Positions 63,685-64,000 of a DNA stretch of 64,000 nucleotides are shown in pieces; position 1 is the stretch's first letter, and each line of letters begins with the position of its first letter. Position numbers and translations under genes: made by a program. The stretch is from Gammaproteobacteria bacterium (GTDB lineage: Bacteria > Pseudomonadota > Gammaproteobacteria > Chromatiales > Chromatiaceae), in contig JASJCU010000002.1 of NCBI GenBank assembly GCA_030065815.1, positions 1 to 64,000 on the forward strand. Reading direction: 5' to 3'. The notes beneath the pieces were generated by a model that saw only the letters and a list, made by a program, of their open reading frames with translations, was not told the DNA's origin and searched no databases.

Positions 63685-63890
63685 GACCGCATGAACTCCC
63701 CGAATTTGCTGATCGGACCGGGGCACGCACAGCGCGGGCGCCTCCGGCGGAAAGACGCGAAATTCTATAGAGCCGGCGAGACGCCGTCAAGGCGCCCCGG
63801 TACCCCGGGCGCAGCGGCGCGGCGCTTGACAGCCGAAAACCCCCTTACCTACGATGCGCGGCAGTTTTTTGCCCCGCATTCCCGCCACTT

Positions 63891-64000
63891 ATGCAGTTTT
63901 CCCAGATCCGCGAGCTGATCGAGGACGATTTTCGGGCCACCGACGCCTGCATTCTCGACCACCTCAGCTCCGACGTCGTGCTGATCAATCAGATCGGCCA
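63891..64000 (+). CDS. ispB: Octaprenyl diphosphate synthase, N-terminal part (truncated by window end)
   Basis: MQFSQIRELIEDDFRATDACILDHLSSDVVLINQIG; divergent from rplU as is usual for ispB. Confidence 0.85.
   Translation, partial: MQFSQIRELIEDDFRATDACILDHLSSDVVLINQIG

Overview
This is a GC-rich chromosomal window that looks gammaproteobacterial by gene content. It is mostly housekeeping genes. The main blocks are: the start of a PhoX-like gene (left edge), rimO; a cobalamin riboswitch with btuB and a PduO-type adenosyltransferase; fkpB/slpA-ispH; a type IV pilus minor-pilin cluster (pilE-pilY1-pilX-pilW-pilV-fimT); thiO; tRNA-Thr(CGU); a nuclease gene; a TIR-CHASE2 receptor with a FecR lipoprotein; tamB-tamA; a PTPS-like gene; an M23 peptidase; a lower-GC accessory stretch (~27.3-33.3 kb); pyrC-gloB-hisI; bolA-grx; nadC; a DUF1631 gene; trx-ampD-ampE-btuF; a GGDEF-EAL gene; an MCP with a CZB domain; a beta-CASP MBL gene; ileS-ribF-lspA-murJ; rpsT; proB-obgE-rpmA-rplU; and the start of ispB. 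The strongest candidate for an undescribed system is 17645..20425. It pairs a membrane protein with a TIR domain N-terminal to a CHASE2 sensor with a FecR-like lipoprotein ending in three Cys-rich repeats (xG[FW]CCxxG...C...C). Other signals are an 86-bp hairpin-bearing direct repeat bracketing a 3-kb segment with NADAR and PEP-CTERM-like genes, a perfect 18-bp inverted-repeat intergenic element, a 7-bp tandem repeat, a probable CTG start for murJ, and orphan intrinsic terminators that may mark small RNAs. All functional calls come from reading the protein sequences; no database search was run.
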